Shown: piece by piece, positions 58,619-64,000 of the stretch
Position numbering within the stretch: position 1 is the stretch's first letter
Layout of the letters: every line of letters starts with the position of its first letter
From: Centaurea solstitialis
Lineage: Eukaryota; Streptophyta; Magnoliopsida; Asterales; Asteraceae
NCBI GenBank assembly: GCA_030169165.1
Contig: CM058042.1
Coordinates: 87,185,225-87,249,224, forward strand
Direction: 5' to 3'
Length of the DNA: 64,000 nt
The notes under the pieces: model-generated
Told to the model about the DNA's origin: nothing
Database searches by the model: none
The model's input: the letters and a program-made list of their open reading frames with translations, nothing else
Translations under genes and position numbers: made by a program

Positions 58619-60537
58619 AGTATGTTGATATATGTATATAGTAATAATAACATGTTATAATACAATAATAATAGCTATATAATTATACATTTACATGATT
58701 TTTTAATTGGAATTTTGAGAAATTATGAAAAGACCAAGAAATTCCTAAACTAATTGACCTATACAAGAAGTGATACAATGGCTCGAAAATGAGACAGATT
58801 AACAATCAAAATAAAAACTGTAACTAAATCAAAATACAAACTAAAATTGATACTGAAATGAAAATCAGATGAATAAAAAATATAAAGTACTCTATTATTT
58901 GATACTCCCATTCATTATTTGTGTCATTGTCATTATAAATATTATTTTACGTAAGAATTATATCACTATCAAATATTCACTTTTCCCACAATGGCTTAAC
59001 TTTTACGTGATAATTAAGGGGGTTGAAACTTTTTTTGGTTATATTCGTTGTTAAAAAGAATTTCAAACAATAATTCATCATCAATCGTAACAGCTTTTAA
59101 TCATGCATTAGATCAAAATATTATTTTAAGATGAAAAAACGAATTTTGAAACAAGATGTATTTAAATACTATATTTTGTTTGAAGACAACTTGTAATTAA
59201 TTATTGTTTTTTAAGTTTTATTTTTGCTCACTTGGGTGCTAAAAATTATTAAAAGAAAAAGAAAGGTTGGGTTTTTTTAAATTTAAAATTTTTAAAACTT
59301 AAAAAGAGACATGGTTAAAGGTTCTCATGTGCCCCTTATTATTTTTTTGGTCCTTCATTTAGGGTTTTGTTTTTTTTGTTTTCATCCATAAAATTTTTGA
59401 AAAGTATGCTTATAGTCCATTTTTCGGGGTTTTAAATCCTTAAAAAGTCCTTCACCCGACATTGTTTCTTCGACAAACCTGACCCCTCCTAAAAAACCCG
59501 TTTTTCTAAAAAGGGTCGAAACCCTTTGCCATTCATCATCAAAAACCATCTTCTGTGAAAATCCATCTTGAAAAAATTTTGTTTTCTCCGATCTGAAACG
59601 GTAAAACCAGACCACCACAAGCATTCCTTGGGTTTCTAAACCCCTTTTACAATTGCATATTTTCCCGTCTTTTTTGGTTGAAAATAAAAAGTATCTTTTT
59701 AAAAATGATTTTAAATAAACTTACCGTTTGACATTAAGTTTATTAAGCGTAAATTTTAGGTGTGTTTACCTAGTGGAAAAATTTGGCCTGTTAGTAGAAC
59801 GGTACATATATAATTCTCAAGCCCCAAAAAACAAGTTTCGAGTATTGATTTACGCCACTGAACAAGGAAAAAACGGAGTGCCTCTTAACAGATTTTAGTG
59901 AAGGTACACATTCAAGTAAGATGATTAAATTTTTAAATAAAAAATATGAAATTGAAAAAAGAAAAAAAAGAGTCGGGTTATTATGTTTTTCAACTTCCAG
60001 TTGTAATTATATAGGTATCTAGTGTTTGATTTGTGGAAGTACGTATCCATCGTTAAAGGCCAATATGGGAATTTCTCAAGGACTTGGGTCACAAAGTTGG
60101 TTTTTTGAATTGAAATGATTTTGATTGTTGGGGTTTTTTTGAATTTAAATGATTTGGTTGTTATTGCAATTAATTTGAGGGGGGTATAGGGGCCTTTGAT
60201 ACCCTGAAATCAGATATAAGTATTTTTTTTTACCAGGTGAACGGAGGATTTAATGGATCCTATAACATTTATAAATGAGTTCAAAACAAAACCCGATAAA
60301 ATTTGTAAGGGTGGGTTTAATTGATCCTAAAAAAAATTTTTTTATTTGTAATTTATTATTTAATAAATAATATAAGTTGAAAATATGAAATGAAAATACA
60401 AAGCACGAAAAATGATTAGACACTAAGCCCTAAAAGGGGATTTGCTCACAAATCATACTTGATACACCATCAACTTCCAAAATTTGCCCCTCAAGCTACA
60501 TCATTGGGCCCCAAAGGCTTGTTTCCCCCGACTATGG
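58619..60537. other. Intergenic, no gene recognised
   Basis: An antisense 80-codon frame at 59382-59624 has no recognisable domain. The sequence just left of the gap (60430-60537) does not read as an LRR continuation of the NLR gene. Confidence 0.5.
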
Positions 60538-60637
60538 NNNNNNNNNNNNNNNNNNNNNNNNNNNNNNNNNNNNNNNNNNNNNNNNNNNNNNNNNNNNNNN
60601 NNNNNNNNNNNNNNNNNNNNNNNNNNNNNNNNNNNNN
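60538..60637. other. Assembly gap (100 N)
   Basis: Exactly 100 N, the conventional placeholder for a gap of unknown length. It cuts the NLR gene immediately after its NB-ARC/early LRR boundary. Confidence 0.98.
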
Positions 60638-62390
60638 TGTAGTTGGGGAAGTAGTTCCACAAGAACATTGTCTGATAAATGGAAACTCTGCCAAAGATTA
60701 GAAGGCAGTGGTAAGAAGGTGCGCAAGTGTCTAGCTCTTTGTAATTCCTTGAACGTTCTATACATTCCATATTTTTGACCTATTAATGAAACGTGACGAA
60801 CCTTCTCAAGAAATTCCCTTCTACCATACATATCCTTATCATCCAACCTAAAGAAAAACTCTCCTGCAACATCTGTGGCGAGGTCGTTAATCAGGTCATG
60901 CATTATGTATAGTGAATGGTCATTTGTTATATGTTGAAAAAATGACCTTGACTTCAGTTCTTCAAAGTATTCTTGACCCAAACTCTCCATTGATTTACTG
61001 ACATTTGATTGGTACAAAAACCCTTCTGCCATCCATAGTAAGACTAGTTCTTTCTTGTCAAACACATAGTCCTTAGGAAATAAGGAGCAATATGCAAACA
61101 AACGCTTCAAATGTGGAGGAAGATCATGGTAGCTTAATCTTAGAGCCGGAAGAATCTGATTTCCATCTTGTAAATCCCATATCTCACTATTCAACACCTC
61201 CTCCCATTTCTCATCATTTGTTTTTGTCCTCAATACCCTCCCTAGCGTTATCAAAGCCAAAGGCAATCTGCCACACTTCTTCACAATACCTTCACCGTGC
61301 AATTTAAGTGTTGGATGTTTGTCAAAGTTTTGTTCATCTAATGCATAATGAGCAAACAAAGACAAAGCTTTTTCATTTGACAAAACCTTTAGATCATAAG
61401 GTTGAAAAGAGTTCATCACCGATGCAACCTTAGTCTTCCGGGTTGTCACGATAATTTTACTTCCAGGTGCCCCTTCAACAAAAGGGCTTTGGAGGAGTTC
61501 CCACCCCTGGTAGTCTTCATTCCATACATCATCTAGAACAACTAGAAACCTTTTCTCCGAAAGCTTTTCTTTAAGCGCCACTTGAAGCAGGTCTAGATTA
61601 GCAAAATCTTGATTCACCCCATTTACAGCTTGAAAAATAGCTTTGCTAATATTAAACACATCAAACTCTTCAGAAACACAAACCCATGCCCTCAGCTCAA
61701 ACCAATCCTTCACTCTCTCTTCGTTGTACAAAACTTTTGCAAGAGTAGTTTTACCTATCCCACCAAGACCAACTATGCACACAACGCTAACATTTCGATC
61801 ACATGCTCCATCCCCCAATAACTTCTCAAGCAATGCCTCTTTATCCCCTTCCCTACCCATAACTTTGGACTCATCAACCAACGAAGTTTCCTCCAATCGA
61901 CTTCTCATCCTATTCGACCTTTCAACGCTCACATTTTCACTCAAACCAAGAGTATTTTTCTGCTCGGCAAGATTACGCAATTTGACCGTAATCTCATCTA
62001 GCTTAAAACTCATTTTACGACCATACATAACGTTACGAGGACTAAAATTAGTGCAGCAAGCTGGAATTAACTTCAATACCTTATTGGTGTCGGTGCTCGG
62101 ATAAGATTCTCGATTCAACTTGCGACGCATAGCTTCGGTGGCTAGATCGTCGAGTAGATCGTCTATCTCGTAAGCCAAATCCTGGAGATTGTTCAGCCAT
62201 AGATCAACAGATCTCTGTTTGATCTGCTTTTGGCCGGCATCGGCAAGCAGAGCTTGGATCTGGGATAAGTTTTGTTCCATTTGGTTAATTGAGAGCTGAT
62301 TCCTTCAGATCGGGCGAGTTTGATCAAGTCGGATGAGGCGAGCTTGTCAAATAAGGTAGTCATGAAGGCGGTTAGAAGGATTTCGGCCAT
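60638..62390 (-). CDS. CNL disease-resistance protein (RPP13-like 1 / R3a-like), 5' part with one frameshift
   Basis: This is an intracellular immune receptor of the coiled-coil NB-ARC LRR class, which detects pathogen effectors and triggers defence. The ATG at 62390 opens the Rx-type coiled coil (MAEILLTAFM...). The frame shifts by one base near 62266-62270, where one missing base in AAAACTTATCCC breaks KWNKT-LSQIQ; the next frame then runs open to the gap. Motifs: YEIDDLLDD (EDVID-like), P-loop GLGGIGKTT (61770-61744), kinase-2 LVVLDDVW (61545-61522; the final W indicates CNL, not TNL), RNBS-B GSKIIVTTR (61464-61438), CGRLPLA (GLPLA), YCSLFPKDY with LLWMAEGFL (RNBS-D), and MHD (60903-60895). 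Only the start of the LRR linker is present; the LRRs, normally several hundred residues, lie in or beyond the gap. The frameshift is either a real null change or a base-call error. Confidence 0.93.
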
Positions 62391-63130
62391 CGCTACTGGA
62401 AACGATAAGGTTGGTTGTTTTTGGGGATTTAGGGTTTTGATTTTGTAGGAAAGCAGTGAAGCAAGGTCGAAGACTTTTTTTAAGATATCCGAGTGCTTGG
62501 AAATTTTCCATCTCTCACTTCCACTCTCTATTTCTATATAATATTTTGAGTAAATTATGAATTTGGACCCCTTTGAGAATGGAATTTATGGTTTGATAAC
62601 TCTATAAAAATCGTCCATGTAGTTCTAATTTGCTTTGAAATTGGTCCCTTGTCAGTAACTCCGTCAATGACAGAGGAATTTTTGTCTATTTAAGTTTTCT
62701 TCTCTTCTTGGATTTTTTTTAACCAGCCCATTAATTCTTCCATTGATTCACAATCAAAAAAACGTAGAATCATCAAATCCCTTCAATCAAATCCTACGGT
62801 CGATCAAACACAGAAAAAAACCTTTGATCGATCAAACGCAGAAAAACATGTAAGTTGATAACTTTGCGGTTGGATATTGCATTGGATTTCGTTGATAACT
62901 TTGTGGTTTTTCTCAAGATTCTTTTGATATTTACCTTGCTTTTCATTCAGGTTTTTGGGAGTTCTAACTTTTGGTATAAGTTGTTTCATGAAAAACAATA
63001 GATTTGTTTTGAAACTAAAATGCGCATGAATTATTGTTTGGTCAGTGAGTGATTGTATTATCAGAAATTAACAAATTAACAATTGTTGGTCAGCAACTGC
63101 ATTTATAATGGTTGTATTGATAACGATTTA
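62391..63130. other. Upstream region of the NLR gene
   Basis: A possible minus-strand TATA (ATATTATATAG) lies at about 62534-62545, roughly 150 bp before the ATG. GATCGATCAAAC...CAGAAAAA repeats occur at about 62800-62850. No other gene is seen; the frame 62804-62998 has no domain. Confidence 0.4.
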
Positions 63131-63549
63131 GGGGTTGTTTACCGAACGCTTATCCGGGTAAGTGTTTGCCGGTCAAATTCAACACTATCACTTACCGGGT
63201 AAGATTTTAGTCCACCAAAAAGGTATTATATGCTATAAATTTCCCGGTAAGTGCTAACTGTGATAAGAGTCTTTGTCATCACTTAACGGGTAGGACACTT
63301 GAGGGCCATTTACTAAAAACTTATCAGATAAGTAGTTGCCAACTCACTTTATTTTATCAGATATTAGCATGACAAGCATTGAGAATCTTACCCGATAAGA
63401 GCGATGACAAGGACCAAGAGTCTTACCCGGTAAGTGAGAGTGACGACCCTTATCCGGTAAGCGCTAACCGGCTAAAAATGTAGTATACGATGCCGGTTTA
63501 AAGGACTAAAGTTTTGCTTGACAAGTAAAGTGAAAGTGGTAAACGACAC
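63131..63549. mobile_element. Tourist-like MITE rich in TTACCGGGTAAG words
   Basis: Ends GGGGTTGTTTACC and GGTAAACGACAC form an inverted pair (10 of 12 positions), flanked by TTA (63128-63130 and 63550-63552). The interior repeats TTACCGGGTAAG / TTATCCGGTAAG in both orientations at least eight times. Confidence 0.75.
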
Positions 63550-63552
63550 TTA

Positions 63553-64000
63553 AATTCACATTGCAGATGCATGTGTCGAAGCTCCATCAGATTAACAATT
63601 TTCCTGGGCAGAATATTTGTGTAGGCAAGTCTTGTAGACTGTAGTGCATCCATGTCAAGGACACCCATATTCACTCAAAGTTATAGGGTAGTAAATCCTA
63701 CAAAGGTATGTCAAATCCATCAAGCATTGTACCTCCCTAGGTTTTTGTTTCATTGTCATTATCCTGTAAATGAGATAGTAATATAGAAGCTCATTCCTCA
63801 AAACTTCACTCTATGTTTATAGGTGCAAAATGGACTTGCTATAAGAGCAGAAGGAACTTCAGTTACTAACCTGGTGTCTAGTTTCTTAATGTTTATGGTA
63901 CTTTTTGAAGCATCCTTAACACCTATTTCAATTATCAATGTTCCTAATTGTTGTTCCGATTATAAAGATTTATGTTTAACAGCTCTAACATGCAACTTGG
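63553..64000. other. Intergenic, no gene recognised
   Basis: No open frame or repeat recognised up to the window edge. Confidence 0.5.

Noticed and set aside
61643..62104. 153-codon plus-strand frame
   Set aside because: Antisense shadow of the NB-ARC coding region.
1..64000. CRISPR arrays, operons, riboswitches or other prokaryotic systems
   Set aside because: The window is plant nuclear DNA; direct repeats seen are transposon tandem units without regular spacers.

Overview
This is AT-rich, repeat-dense nuclear DNA from a flowering plant. The gene families present are plant ones: a CNL-type disease-resistance gene, two SCF-type F-box genes and a C3HC4 RING gene. The repeats are also plant-like: a Ty3/gypsy element primed by initiator tRNA-Met, a plant L1-like LINE, Helitrons ending in CTAG, Tourist-like MITEs and a tRNA-derived SINE. 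A eudicot is likely. The overall style recalls asterids such as Asteraceae, but nothing here proves that.

Only four host protein genes can be supported: a RING-finger protein (23498-24022, minus), two paralogous single-exon F-box genes (37958-38938 and 53400-54383, plus) and the 5' part of an NLR gene (62390-60638, minus). The NLR carries one apparent frameshift and runs into a 100-N assembly gap. Most of the remainder is transposable elements, many with termini and target sites that can be placed to the base.

Layout. 1-2864: a 360-bp direct repeat and a Helitron 3' end. 3033-11926: a minus-strand Helitron split by a 7.5-kb LTR retrotransposon (3743-11260, TSD GGATT). 11927-13840: quiet, with a possible copia LTR scrap. 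13857-16575: a 5'-truncated LINE. 17182-21879: a 4.7-kb Helitron containing a 1.3-kb foldback element with a perfect 10-bp target duplication. 23.5-24.9 kb: the RING gene, then two related MITEs in opposite orientation. 25-33.5 kb: mostly unrecognised sequence with hAT-like and MITE scraps. 34322-35880: a small Helitron carrying a Tourist-like MITE. 37.9-39 kb: F-box gene 1. 40.7-45.9 kb: a SINE, a Helitron and a large MITE. 46174-47781: a solo LTR. 48-53.4 kb: low-complexity tracts and unrecognised sequence. 53.4-54.4 kb: F-box gene 2. 55632-56824: a second copy of the small Helitron family. 58-60.5 kb: repeats. 60.5-62.4 kb: the NLR. 63131-63549: a Tourist-like MITE.

The host genes are not an operon and need not work together, although three of the four belong to ubiquitin-ligase families (two F-box, one RING). 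I found no evidence for a new multi-gene system. The most informative signals are structural: a recently inserted LTR element whose coding region was already dead, strong hairpins inside its LTRs, nested insertions that give a relative chronology, a long foldback able to form dsRNA, a MITE family with at least six copies, and a short conserved block upstream of both F-box paralogues.
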